Positions 13,701 through 23,883 of a DNA stretch of 64,000 bases are shown piece after piece. Made by a program: the position numbers and the translations under genes. Source of the DNA: Rosa chinensis (lineage: Eukaryota > Streptophyta > Magnoliopsida > Rosales > Rosaceae); contig NC_037091.1 in assembly GCF_002994745.2 (NCBI RefSeq), positions 310,001-374,000 of the forward strand. The letters run 5' to 3'. A model generated the notes under the pieces. That model searched no databases. It was not told the origin of the DNA and saw only the letters and a list, made by a program, of their open reading frames with translations. The stretch's first letter is position 1. Each line of letters starts with the position of its first letter.

Positions 13701-14851
13701 GATGCAAGATTGCAGGTTACTTACTGTGTTTATTTTTGTTTTTATTTTTATTTTTTGTTTTTTGATGCAATGTGTTTTGCTATTGAACTGCAATGTGTTT
13801 TGCTATGGAATTGCAATGTGTTCAAACTTTCAATACATTACTTGTTTGAGTTTTTGTGAACTGTGTTAAAAGACAAATTCTCAACTTGTGTGTGTTACTT
13901 TTTTATTGTGAACTGTGTTAAAAGACAATGTGTTGCGAATTGTGTTAAAAGACAATCAATTCTATGACAATGTGTTACTTTTTAATTGTGAAGTGTGTAA
14001 TGTTGTGGAACTGCAGTGTTAAGGGAATTCATGATTGAGATGTGTTATGAACAGCAACATAGTTCATTACTTAAGATTACATGGTTCAGCAGCATATTTA
14101 CTTTTATTGTGTCATGTGTTACTATTTTCAATTTTGCAGGCTGGAGGCTTGGAGCAATGTGAATGTGCTTGCTGCATTGCTGCATTACTTGTTTGAGTGT
14201 TTGCTGTTGCTGGTGAAGATAGTAATGCTGCTGTTATGTACCAATCCTTTGTGCCTATTGCTTCTCAATTCTTCCTGGCCATTAATTCTATTGGACAATT
14301 TCATTTTGTTCTTTTTTGTTTTTAGTTGAAACTTGTAGAGTTGTAGTAATTTGCCTCCTCAATTTGTGAGTTTGGAACTTTGGATTATAGAATGATGTGA
14401 CTATGTGAGTCAAGTTGTGCTTATTATGATGTTATGCACTTCTGCTATTCTGGACTTCTAGTATTCATGTGTTTGAGTTCAATTGCTCAGTTCAGTCAGT
14501 TGCATTGTATTTGTAATCATTAATGTGTTGTGTAATAAACTAATAATGTAATTATGAGTTTTGTTATGTTATGTATCTCATTGTGATTGTGTTGCATTGT
14601 CACAAGAAGATGTTGAAAAACAGGAAAAGGCTATTTCCTAGAAGGTAGTGGCTGGAAATCTAGACATGCTTCAATATGGTGTAATTTGTGTTACAGGATC
14701 GAAAGCCGGGAAGCCCGGACCGAATATAACTGGTTCAGGTTGCAGTCGGTTTTAGTATGAAAAATATTGAGGCCCAAACTGCGACCGATTAGTCAGGTTT
14801 GGTCTCGAGTCCATACAAATTCAAGACCGAACCGAACCGCGCCCAACCCTA
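10709..14851 (+). mobile_element. Degenerate autonomous hAT (Ac-like) DNA transposon
   Basis: The left end reads TAGGGTGGGCG and the right end CGCCCAACCCTA, an imperfect terminal inverted repeat of the hAT type. Subterminal regions are rich in CCGG/GGTCGG motifs on both sides (10720-10880 and 14700-14840). A transposase relic occupies 11181-13516. The roughly 1.2 kb after it (13530-14690) is AT-rich, with short direct repeats around CAATGTGTT and GTGTTAAAAGACAA. The 8-bp flanks (AGGGACGT left, ATGGACTA right) match only in part, fitting an old insertion. Confidence 0.8.
11181..13516 (+). pseudogene. Broken hAT transposase (BED finger, catalytic region, C-terminal dimerisation domain)
   Basis: Three blocks in order are recognisable. 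A BED zinc-finger region (SDVWLHFEKIEKP ... LACDPHENGTSSLRRHI) lies near 11370-11540; its first cysteine pair is altered (CKYY where CxxC is expected). A catalytic-core stretch runs from LTTDTWKSVQSINYMV near 11875 through SVDNAVANKHAIDYVRKKM and VLDVPTRWNSTF to about 12590. The C-terminal hAT dimerisation domain ends at 13516 (MASENAFSTGGRVIDPYRS, then VEALICMQNW). In-frame stops at about 11706, 11855, 12235 and 12592 and frameshifts near 11990 and 12650-12950 break it. It cannot make a working transposase, but it identifies the family of the surrounding element. Confidence 0.88.
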
Positions 14852-15047
14852 TGGACTATTAATGATATATGGTTTGGCTAGAAGGTGGAGGGTATCACCT
14901 ACGTGTCAACTATCAATTAAGTGGATCCTAAAGTAATTAAACTAATGGGCAATTAAGTAACATTAGGGGTGGAACTAGGATTCTAGGGTTGGGGGGTCCA
15001 AATCAAATTTTTTTTGTTTAACAGTAAACCTCTCTTCTTCTTTTTGT

Positions 15048-15050
<3 letters not shown>

Positions 15051-15095
<45 letters not shown>
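15051..15095. repeat. (TC)n microsatellite
   Basis: Uninterrupted TC dinucleotide run of about 22 units. Confidence 0.97.
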
Positions 15096-15096
<1 letters not shown>

Positions 15097-15116
15097 AAGA
15101 GAAGACACTATATGAA

Positions 15117-15497
15117 GAATGAGAGAGCTTCTAATGAGGACAACTAAAATGAGGACTTAATGAGAAATTTCTTGTGAGACCCATTTTTCAATCACATTTT
15201 CGCAAATCATCCGTTAGATATTTAGATATTCATGAGTAGATCATTTATGCAATATTTCAACTAAAGTGAAAATCGTTAAGTCATTCATAATCTTAATTTA
15301 TCATTTATGAACATAAACGGTTCAGTTTTAACAAATTTGGCTCGTCCATTGATTTGATCTACTCATACGTTCATAAACATCTAATGATTGATTTGCAGTG
15401 ATGTAATTGAAAAGTGGTTCTCCCAAACCAATGATTAGAAAGTTCTCATGAAGTCTTCATTTTAATTATCCTTATTACAAACTCTCCCTATGAAAAA
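15117..15497. mobile_element. Long-inverted-repeat MITE, diverged
   Basis: The left arm contains AAAATGAGGACTTAATGAGAA and the right arm its diverged complement (TTCTCATGAAGTCTTCATTTT). The arms remain alignable for about 150 bp (AGTAGATCA and its complement TGATCTACT are present). It resembles the MITE family at 26.9, 37.1 and 42.2-42.9 kb in overall plan but is older. It has no coding sequence. Confidence 0.6.
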
Positions 15498-15601
15498 AAA
15501 AAAAAAGATAAATTTTACTATGCTCATTAAGGAGTACAAAAAGAAATGCCAAGCTATGGTCAGATACATCACTACCAGCACAAACCACTATTTTAAAGTG
15601 C

Positions 15602-16206
15602 ATGACCTGGTATGATGAATATAAAGCTGCTCATGCCAGCAAGCCAAGTACAAAACCATCTCAGAAGCTTAAGTATTGGAAAGCACCTACACCAAACAAA
15701 CTGAAGCTCGATAGTGATGGTGCTTTTTTGCCATCTCAAATTTCTGGTGGAGTTGGAGGAGTCCTACGAGATGCCAATGGTAAGTGTTTGGCTGCGCTTT
15801 TGGGCTCAAACAGTAAGTTTATTTCTGGTTTCTCAAAACACATAAGTCATGTAGCTTCAGTAAAATAGGTGGAGCTATTAGCTATCAAGCATGGAGTTGA
15901 CATGCTCTAAAGAATGCAGATTATTGTGTTGATTCGGAGAGTGATTGTATGGTAGCTGTACAAGCAATTTCAACCCATGAAATAGATCTTTTCGAACACA
16001 GAAACTTGGTTTTTGATATCTAAGAGAGTTTGAAGACTATTCCGAGGCTGTAGTTTGCTTATGCTCCAAGTCCAAGAACAACCAATTGGGTTGATCACAG
16101 ATTAGCTGGTATAGCTTATGAGGACTCTTTGAACACTACTTGGCAATGTGATGCTCCAACAATCATTGTTGATGTACTCATCTTTGATTGTAACCATTTG
16201 AATTAA
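15602..16206 (+). pseudogene. LINE-derived RNase H-like domain, broken
   Basis: Translation gives KLKLDSDGAFLPSQISGGVG, then GVLRDANGKCLAAL, VELLAIKHGVDM, DSESDCMVAVQAI, and near the end APSPRTTNWVDHRLAGIAYE. These are the blocks of the RVT_3/RNase H-like domain at the C terminus of plant L1-type LINE ORF2 and its host-like paralogues. In-frame stops at about 15866, 15908, 16021 and 16051 make it non-functional. No 5' part of the LINE is present. Confidence 0.75.
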
Positions 16207-16451
16207 TGATATTCATCATTTTTACTAAAATAGTAATAATAATAATAACATTTCAAATTTGATATAATTAACATTTATAAAAAAAAAAAATAAAAAAAAA
16301 ACCCTTAGCCCACTCCACTCTTATATATGTCAGTGAGAATTGAACTCATGACCTTAATAATGTTGGAATCACAACTTACCAACAAGTCACAGCTCACAGG
16401 CATATAATTAACATAATACGATACAAAAAGAAAAAATTGACGCCCAGTACC

Positions 16452-16500
16452 ATTTGGTCTAGTGGCATAAGTCTCTTCTTTGTAAATGGGAGGTCGTGAT
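16452..16500 (+). mobile_element. tRNA-derived SINE fragment
   Basis: The string GGTCTAGTGGCATAAGTCTC is a tRNA-like A-box region, followed by GGGAGGTCGTGA, a decayed B-box. This is typical of the 5' head of plant tRNA-derived SINEs. A related antisense piece (GAGAATTGAACTCATGACC) sits at about 16340-16362. Confidence 0.5.
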
Positions 16501-16780
16501 AATAGACTAGTTATTGTATATGAGAAAAAAAAATGATTGTAACAAAAAAAAAAGATAGATAATTATTTATTAAATTTGGAAAGAGATGCGTTTTTGTTAG
16601 GGTTCTCGACCCAAAGCCCCAAAATCAGACAAAATTATCTCACTTACCTCAGCAACATATTTTTATTCTCATCTACCCAATTTAACATAAAAAGACAAGT
16701 TTACCCTCAGCCTAATTAATAAATTATAATTTATGCCACTCATCTCTTACCTCTCTCTCCCCTCTCTCTCCTTTCTCACG

Positions 16781-16829
<49 letters not shown>

Positions 16830-17389
16830 CTCCTCCGTTCTGTAGACGGTGGAGGGGAAACGCTGGAAATCCATGGCACGAATTTGACGCCAGCTTTCGC
16901 GATGTCGCTTGAGCCTAGCTTGCTCTGGTTACCGTCGTTCTTGAGGAAGAAGCAGGTGCCACCGGAGAACATGTGCACGAATAGGCAATGGAAGGGGATC
17001 TCTGCCGGTGACTGTCATGCGGGAAGAGATGAGTGCCTAGAGCATTTTCTGGGTGCCCTAATCAATTTTTTTTTTCAAATATTTCAGGTTTGATATTTCA
17101 ACAAAAAAGCCATTTTTTTTACGAAGAACAAAAAAGTAAAAAAAAGTTTTATACAATTTGGTCTTATTCTATGCATACACAGCTTTGAAAAGAATTCCAT
17201 CATCTAATTTGGACTTGGTTTTTTTATACAATCTGTTCTTTTTTTTTAGAATAAATTATACAATATGTTATTTTCTTCTTCTATTTTTGGTAAAATGAGA
17301 GCAGACATCTATTAGGATGCAATAGACATCTATTAGGGGACATTAGACGTTTTAAATTGATGTAATCTCAAGTTTTTTTTTTATTTCAG

Positions 17390-17606
17390 TTTACCCCCCT
17401 AAGGTTTGGGGTTGTCATCATTTCACCCCCTCTACTTTCAATTTTAAATTTTTACCTCCTAAACTTTTCAATTTCAATCAGCCGTGTCCAATTTCTACTA
17501 TTCCGTTCAAATTGGACGTTAAGTTTGACCCTTGATGGCTAAAATGGTCATTTCAACATAAAAAAAAATAAAACAAAAATATATATATTTTTTCCTGTTT
17601 TTTAGT

Positions 17607-17637
<31 letters not shown>

Positions 17638-18450
17638 TTGTCTTCAACCTATACACCACAAGCTATAATAGGTTTATAAAAACAAAAAAAATACTCTAGG
17701 TGGTTGAAAGTCGCTCGCTGGTCTACGATATTTGTGACATATCTCCGATAAAGTGAAGAATTTAGGATATATCCTTAATAAAGTGAAGAAATATCTGTAA
17801 AAAATAATTTTACACTTTATATGTAAATAAATATCTGTAAAAAATGATTTTACACATATATTTCTTCACTTTATTGGGGATATACAGACATTTACAGATA
17901 AAGTATAAAATAATTTTTTACAGATATTTTTTTTCACTTTATTGGGGATATATCCTAAAATTCTTCAATTTATTGGAGATATATCACAAATATAGTAGAC
18001 CAAAAATGATTTTACACAGATATTTCTTCACTTTATTAGGGACATATCCTAAAATTCTTCACTTTATCAGAGATATATCACAAATATCGTAGACCAGCGA
18101 GCGGTTTTCAACCACCTAGATTATTTTTTTGTTTTTATAAACCTATTATAACTTGTGGTGTATAGGTTGAAGGCAAAATAAATAAAAAATAATAAAAAAC
18201 CAAGAAAGAGAAAAAAATAAAAAAATAAAACTAAAAAACAGAAGAATTTTTTTTATTTTTTTATTTTATTTTGTTGAAATGACAATTTTAGCTCTCAAGG
18301 GTCAAACTTAACGTCCAATTTAGACGGAATAGTAGAAATTGGACACGGCTGATTGAAATTGGAAAGTTTAGGGGGTAAAAATTCAAAATTGAAAGTAAAG
18401 AAGGTGAAATGATGACACCCCCAAACCTCAGGGGGGTAAGCTGAAATTAA
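17390..18450. mobile_element. 1.06-kb inverted-repeat (foldback) element with roughly 400-bp arms
   Basis: The left arm begins ATTTCAGTTTACCCCCCTAA; the right arm ends with its complement (AGGGGGGTAAGCTGAAAT). The arms stay alignable inwards through GCCGTGTCCAATTTCTAC / GTAGAAATTGGACACGGC and GCTCGCTGGTCTACGATATT / its complement near 18090. The centre (17790-18040) is a set of repeated TTCTTCACTTTATTGGGGAT-like units. It has no coding capacity. It resembles large MULE-type MITEs, and a transcript through it would form a long hairpin. Confidence 0.8.
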
Positions 18451-18514
18451 TCATTTTTTCTTTAATCAAAGTTTTATTTGTGTAATTTTAGGAAAATTAG
18501 TTCTCATGTCGGTA

Positions 18515-18730
18515 ATCGAAACGTCTATTGGAGAGCAATAGACATCTATTGCCCTTCTATTGGGGGGCAATAGACATCTAATAGGGAGCAATAGACTATT
18601 GGGGCCAATAGACATCTATTGGGGGGCAATATACCTCTATTACCCCTCTATTGGGGGACAATAAACTTCTATTGGGGGCAATAGACTCTTTATTGCGGGG
18701 TGATAGACGTTTATTTGGGGCAATAGATGT
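18515..18730. repeat. Minisatellite of CTATTGGGGGGCAATAGACAT-like units
   Basis: About ten imperfect units of 20-25 bp built on GGGGCAATAGACATCTATT. Each unit is itself nearly palindromic (CAATAGA ... TCTATTG). Related units occur at 17300-17350, left of the foldback element, so the array was split by that insertion. Unit spacing is irregular and sequence varies, unlike a CRISPR array. Confidence 0.85.
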
Positions 18731-19359
18731 TGTTAGAAAATTCCGGTGGGCAGTGGTCGGTGACCGGATTCCGGTGACCAGTAATTGGAATCCGGTGACC
18801 AGTGATGGACTCCGGCGACCGGCTCCAGCGAAGTCTCATATAGTTTATCTCTCTTCCATTCTCTCTCTCTCTCTCTCTCTAAATAACAAAGGGGTGAGGG
18901 TAAAATGGTATTAAAAAAAATTTTAAAAAAAAAAATCTTAATGAAGTATTAGGGAATATTTCCTTAGAATGTTTTGGGTAAGAGAGAATTAAAAAAAACT
19001 TAATGGGATAGTGAGAAAAAAAATCCCTAGAATTGAGATAAATGAACAAAAATTATGGGGTCCATTAATAAACTCGAGCAAGAAATAGGCTAGGCTCCAT
19101 TAAGGTAAATAATTAAGGAGAGTGAAATTTGCACACCTCCAATTGTAATCTGCACTTCCACTATCTACATTTAATATATTTTTATGCTTTTTATAAACTC
19201 ATTATCTGTTTTGCCCTTTTATTTTATTTTTTTACCAAAAGTTAAATAAATTTTCTATCTAGTTAAATTAAAAGAAATGTGAACATCAATTGTAGTTGCT
19301 CAAAAACTCGACTACTAAGCAGATCAAGTCTGCATCTATCTGAAAAGACGATCAAAACT

Positions 19360-19830
19360 TTAGCCAGCAAAGCAAACAATGACTTGATAAGTCAAAGCTA
19401 ACTTCATGCTCCAACAATGGTGGTCTCCTCGGCATGTTGATTCCCTTTCAGTTGAAGAACAATTGAAAAAGATAATATTCGTCATTTGGTCTTTTGAGTA
19501 GCTGAAGGGAGAGATTGGCATGTTGTGGACTTTCAATAGCTTCACCAGCGAGCAATTTTTTGGGTCATATAGCTGGATTTTCTGATTCTTATAGTGTATG
19601 ATTTTTATTGGGAATTTAACTGGGATTGGCAGCTCAAGAATGGTTTCCTTCCTTTCATTGCAGGATACAAGAAACCCAGGATACCCACAATTTTCTGGGT
19701 GGCTACCTCTGAAGCTAAAAGAAAATTTGATAACTGGGCCATGTTTCCCACACTTGAATTTTTCACCAAGGACTTTGGAGGAGAAAGCCAGTAAATTGAA
19801 GCAAAAGGAAAAGATGAGAGTTTGCTGCAT
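19360..19830 (-). pseudogene. GUB_WAK-type extracellular domain fragment (ATL20-22 / LRK10L-like)
   Basis: The 156-residue frame carries a typical galacturonan-binding GUB_WAK_bind domain: CGKHGPVIKFSFSF, HPENCGYPGFLVSC, ETILELPIPVKF, IQLYDPKNC and FFNCSS. In intact plant genes this domain precedes either a transmembrane RING-H2 region (ATL20-22 type) or a receptor kinase (LRK10L type). Here the frame stops soon after FFNCSS and nothing downstream encodes the rest. A hydrophobic N-terminal stretch (LIFSFCFNLLAFSS) could be a signal peptide. The fragment sits inside the hAT-type composite element, so it is probably a captured or stranded gene piece. Confidence 0.7.
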
Positions 19831-20200
19831 TTCTGAGGTAATACTCCTCTAGCTCCCACCATTAGATCCACGATCCCAGCCACCACCTCCACAGCCGCTC
19901 CTCCGCTGCCGCCACCACCACTTCCGTAGGCACCACCTCCGACGAAGTAACGAACACGATCTATAGCGAGAAATGAAAACCGTAGAAAAGATAAAGACTC
20001 AACTTTGAGGAAGAGAGTGAGAAACAGAGAAAGGAAAATGGGATTTGAGTTTATGAATTAGGTGATAGGATTGAGGCTGATGTTCTTCCCTTATCTTTCT
20101 GGGGTAAATATCATACTGGGGTTGAAGATGAAGAGGCTGGGTGGGTACATGGGTGAGAATAATTTGGTGTTTCGTGTAAGGGTAAAAGAGGGAGTGCAAC

Positions 20201-20542
20201 CATTTGTATGTTGAAAGTGATTCTGAAACCCTTATTAACATGGTAAAGAATGGAGTGGATGAAGTGCATCCTCTAAAGACCATCCTCAATTGTTGCTCAT
20301 TCTTGCAGCAAAAGTTCCTGAGCTTTGATATTAGACACACCTATAGAGAAGTGAATGTAGTTGCAGATATCCTATCCAAGGATGGGTTGCAGGCTGAAGC
20401 TGGGGTGCATGTCATGTTGCATCCTCCTCCACAAGTCATTAACTCTCTTCTTGATGACTTGTGTGAATTTCCTAGAGTTAGGATCGTGAATTCCGAAGTT
20501 TAGTTTTTCTTTTTTTTTGGGCCTCTTGGCTCCCATTTATCC

Positions 20543-20570
<28 letters not shown>
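20201..20570 (+). mobile_element. 5'-truncated LINE with poly(A) tail and target-site duplication
   Basis: It encodes the end of the LINE RNase H-like domain (YVESDSETLINMVKNGVDE, then FDIRHTYREVNVVADILSKD) and stops at 20503. A 3' UTR and a run of about 28 A at 20543-20570 follow. The 13-bp string GAGGGAGTGCAAC occurs directly before it (20188-20200) and directly after the poly(A) (20571-20583). These are the marks of target-primed reverse transcription. The insert is only 370 bp. Confidence 0.93.
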
Positions 20571-20574
<4 letters not shown>

Positions 20575-20724
20575 GAGTGCAACACATAAAATCATAAAAT
20601 ATGATAAATTTAAATAGTTAGAGTGCAAATTTCACTCTCCAGAATTAATAATGAAACTTAATTAGATATTTTTTAGAACCCCTTTGGTGTCTGGACCCTT
20701 CCAGACCTTAAAAGTCCGCCCCTG

Positions 20725-21701
20725 ATTAACACTGCATCATTTTCATGAGAAGCAGATGGATCTGGAAATATTGGTGACTGATGAGTCCCCATTACTCTCG
20801 TGACCAGCTATCAACTTAAACTAGCAAACTAATATAAACATGATTGACTTGTATAATATTTTACACAGGCATCACATGACAGACAGAGTGATATGCATAT
20901 ATATAGGTGCGTTAACAATAAATATATATGTTTATTCGTAATTTCTGATCCATTATACATTTTTATGTCTTTAAAACGTCAAGTGCATAGCACGTACTAA
21001 CACAAGTTCAGATTGAATTGGTTACACTAGCACGCAGATGCCATAAATTTAAAACAAAACATGAACAACAAATACAATAATTAACCCAAAACGAAAAAGA
21101 AGAAGATTAACAAAGCCTTGACGTGAACTGGTACTTCGATCGTCTGGTGTATAAGTAAACTAGCAGGTCGGTAATTAATTAAGCCTTTTTGTGAGGGAAA
21201 AGGCGGATGGGAAGTCCCTTGGCGGGCATGGGCAACGGGTCGACCACGATCTTCTCATCGGGAATAATCGCCTCCCACTTGAACCTCTTGACTAGGTTAT
21301 GCATGAAAACAAGAATTTCCAATCGGGCGTACTCTTTTCTGGGGCACATTCTCGGGCCTCCTCCAAAGGGAACAAACGTGTATGGGGCAGGTCCGTTTCC
21401 TTCGAATCTTGTAGGGTCGAACTTCTGGGGTTCGGGGAAGTAAGCCGCACTCTTGTGGGTCGAGTTTGCGCTCCAATACAATTTCCAGCCTTTAGGGATG
21501 GTGAAGCCATTGAAGACGAAGTCTTGCAACGCTTCCCTAAAAGCTCCTTGAAGTGGTGGTGCCACACTCAACACTTCCTGTGCCACGTTCCATGAGTACT
21601 TCATCTTCTAAAGATCATCCCAGTTCAACAACTCACCTGGTGCTTTTGAGTTCGCAATCTCCATTTGCTCTGTTATTAAATAGATTAAGATATAATTAAT
21701 A
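20725..21701 (-). repeat. Duplicate A of the CYP716A 3' segment (exon 3 plus downstream flank)
   Basis: Nearly identical to 35187-35997, with the downstream continuation at 14921-14963 on the other side of the hAT-type insertion. The matching continuation of the other copy is 29274-29445. The coding parts differ at roughly eight positions in 491 bp. The copy ends just inside intron 2, so exons 1 and 2 are absent. Confidence 0.9.
21179..21669 (-). pseudogene. Dead duplicate of CYP716A exon 3
   Basis: Corresponds to residues 320-482 of the intact gene at 35476-37850. Three lesions strike key sites. A TAG stop (21608-21610 on the complement) replaces the Gln codon in DDLQKMKY. The K-helix ExxR motif EVLR has become EVLS. 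The heme loop [11 protein letters not shown] has become [11 protein letters not shown], losing the conserved glycine after the cysteine ligand. Other residues including FDPTRF are unchanged. It lacks exons 1 and 2 and a promoter, so it cannot encode an active P450. Confidence 0.93.
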
Positions 21702-21949
21702 AATGAAGAATTAATATAGAAATATGTCATTTTTATAGACCGGCAAAACCTAGTAAAATCAACGAATGAAGAATTTTTTTTCTTTAAATGTAAACAAAGT
21801 TGACTTTATGTTACATGAAACTTTAAAAGTAGTTTCTAGATTATAACTTGCAATGAATGAGGTTAGAGAAGAAAGCAACTAAATAGATAATCTTGATCGA
21901 TTCTAAATTAGATAGTGGAACAAGAAAAAAGAAAAAAGGATAGTCATCT

Positions 21950-22070
21950 TTTTTCTTTTTTTGATCCAATAAACAACTCAAATGCTACAACTAGTCTTTC
22001 GTGAGTCGAACTCACAACCTCCCACTTATGAAGGGGAGACTATGCCACTAGACCAAATAGTCATCTTCTT
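21950..22070 (-). mobile_element. tRNA-derived SINE
   Basis: On the - strand it reads GGTCTAGTGGCATAGTCTCC (A-box region), then GGTTGTGAGTTCGACTC (B-box region), and ends in an A-rich tail (T-rich on the + strand at about 21940-21960). The head-to-tail order is that of plant SINEs. The tRNA-like part does not fold as a complete tRNA. Confidence 0.7.
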
Positions 22071-22189
22071 TTGTATTTTAGAATATGCATTTTTTTTAAA
22101 TATAAAAAAAAAATTATTGTCTAATCTCAACCGTTAGTTGTCATCTAATCTAATGGTCTAGAATCAGAGTATAATTTTAACTATAATTT

Positions 22190-23844
22190 AGGTGGCTATT
22201 GAACCGCCCCTAGTTTGTATGTACATTTCCCAACTTACAAACACACACACACACACATCAAAGCTGCCAACTTCTGTGATCAACTCACCCATGGAATTAA
22301 ACATGTTGCCATCTTGCTTCTTGTGCTGGCGCCTCTCCAGACCCTTGATTGCCAAATTAACCAATTCCTTATCGGGCAATACGACATTCAGTTTTGCCTT
22401 TTGGATCAGGAAGCACTGAGGTAAGCCACAACATACTCAGTGGGTTGTTGAGCTTCAGTAGCCCTATAATTCTCCCTGAAGAGTTTCTCCATAGCGGGCC
22501 AATCAGCCACTGAACCATGTTTCAACTTGGAGAACCAAGTGAAGGCAACCCCTGATTGTGTGGCCAAGATTTTGCACTTGAGGTTATCATCATTCGCATA
22601 CTAGTCACATTGAACTTTGAACTTGGCCAGATAAGTCGCTGCCCTCTCGGTATCCTCCCCTGAAAAGGTAGAAAACAAGATGTTCTTAGAACCCTTGGGA
22701 AGGTGAGCGAGCATAATATGCACATGGAAAGGACCCTGGTAGACCATATTAATGTCGGGCATATGAGTAGCGGCCCTGATGATTTCCTCCACGTCGTCTC
22801 TCCTGGTGTAATTTCACTCAAGAAGGGTGGCTGCTACCACAGTATGCTGGTCATCAGCGGAGTAGGCACAACCTGTGTAGTGACTGGAGTTGGCACAGTT
22901 CAAAAGATGACTTGAGTAGGAATGGCTTACGTAGTAGCAGTCTGCACACTCTGGTACTTCACCAAGGCTCTGACTTGGACCGGGTTGCCAGCCTCATCCA
23001 CCCTGTAATAGCCTAGAGGAAGTTTCTGATAACAGTTCTTGGATCCATCACTATCATACTGATAGAAATTAACATGGTTCGCCGCTGTGCCTTCAGGAGA
23101 TCTATGGATCGCAAATTTCTTACTAACCGGCGGTGTCCCATTCTTCTTACTAGGACTTAAAGCCACTTCATTGGCTTTCGAAGAAGAGGCAATCGGCCTA
23201 ATAGAAGGTATCACAGCAGTGACACTAGCAGTCTCCTTTCTCCGATTGAGGGTACATACTTCTGAGGGGATCTTCTTGAGCAGTTCTTTCATGTGCTCTA
23301 ACTCAGCATGTTGCGAACCCAACTAAGTTGATGCCCTCTCCACTGATGTAGCCAAGACAGTGCCATCCTTTCGCATGGATGCCATTTCTCCATTAATGGC
23401 TGCGACATGCTCCTTAAGCTAGAACACTGTTGTTGAACGCAATCCCCTTGACCAACTCTACCAATAGAGGGCCGTAAACATGCGGTCAAGCCGCAGGTTC
23501 CAATCAGGCTTCACGCTACCTTTGGAAGCAGTACCATCAGTAGCAGTAGCAGTAGTGTCAACGCTAGCAGCAAGGTTGACTATGGTAGCAAAATCAATAC
23601 TCGCAGTGGGCTTGCCTGCAGAGTTAACGTCATCAGTGATGACTTCAGTGAACCGTTCTCTGTGTTCGGAGTTCGACATTGTGTCTGCCTGCGAATCTAG
23701 GGCAAATCTTGTAAACAACACTTCTTCAGAAAGACCACGACAAGCAACACGAATATGCTGCATGTAACTAGAGGTCTTGTGTTTTTGGTAGTTCGAACAC
23801 TCTCTGGTAAGAATTATCCCCTGGCTTCCCAATGATGGATGCAA
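22190..23844 (-). pseudogene. Retrotransposon gag relic (Ty3/gypsy-like)
   Basis: Read on the - strand, a leader region with STOP-broken frames (including DSQADTMSNSEHRERFTE and HAELEHMKELLKKIP) runs into a Retrotrans_gag domain at about 22790-22440. That domain shows FSTFSGEDTERAATYLAKF, an ILATQSGVAFTWFSKL block and DWPAMEKLFRENY. Stops and frameshifts occur near 23460, 23325, 22925 and 22600. No protease, RT or integrase follows; the sequence breaks off near an (AC)n tract at 22240-22256. Together with the LTR-like region at 23884-24548 it is a truncated element. Confidence 0.7.
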
Positions 23845-23883
23845 AAGATTCTAGTGTAGTCCCATTGGGCATGCCAAAATTTT

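Larger units (their letters stand above)
16640..19010. mobile_element. Possible non-autonomous TIR element carrying a minisatellite
   Basis: The outer segments (about 16640-16760 and 18890-19010) look like diverged inverted copies of each other. Both enclose CT-rich runs and then sequence that reads as short coding-like fragments. An antisense stretch near 16870-16978 reads HMFSGGTCFFLKNDGNQSKL and could be a captured exon; I do not recognise the protein. The minisatellite arms at 17300-17350 and 18515-18730 lie inside, split by the inverted-repeat element at 17390-18450. Borders and class are uncertain. Confidence 0.35.
14964..20724. mobile_element. 5.76-kb hAT-type composite element inserted in the CYP716A duplicate flank
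   Basis: Ends read TAGGGGTGGA (left) and TCCGCCCCTG (right), a hAT-like terminal inverted repeat. The flanks AGTAACAT (14956-14963) and ATTAACAC (20725-20732) match at 6 of 8 positions. The same flank in the second duplicate near 29310-29330 runs uninterrupted (AATTAAGTAACTGCATCA), so these borders mark a true insertion. No transposase is recognisable. The cargo is a MITE, a LINE RNase H relic, SINE pieces, a large inverted-repeat element, a minisatellite, a GUB_WAK gene fragment and a truncated LINE. Confidence 0.75.

Noticed and set aside
18515..18730. Regular repeats resembling a CRISPR array
   Set aside because: Units are short, variable and lack unique spacers; the context is a eukaryotic transposon.
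21985..22060. A tRNA gene on the - strand
   Set aside because: A- and B-box-like strings are present, but no cloverleaf or acceptor stem can be formed; the A-rich tail fits a SINE.
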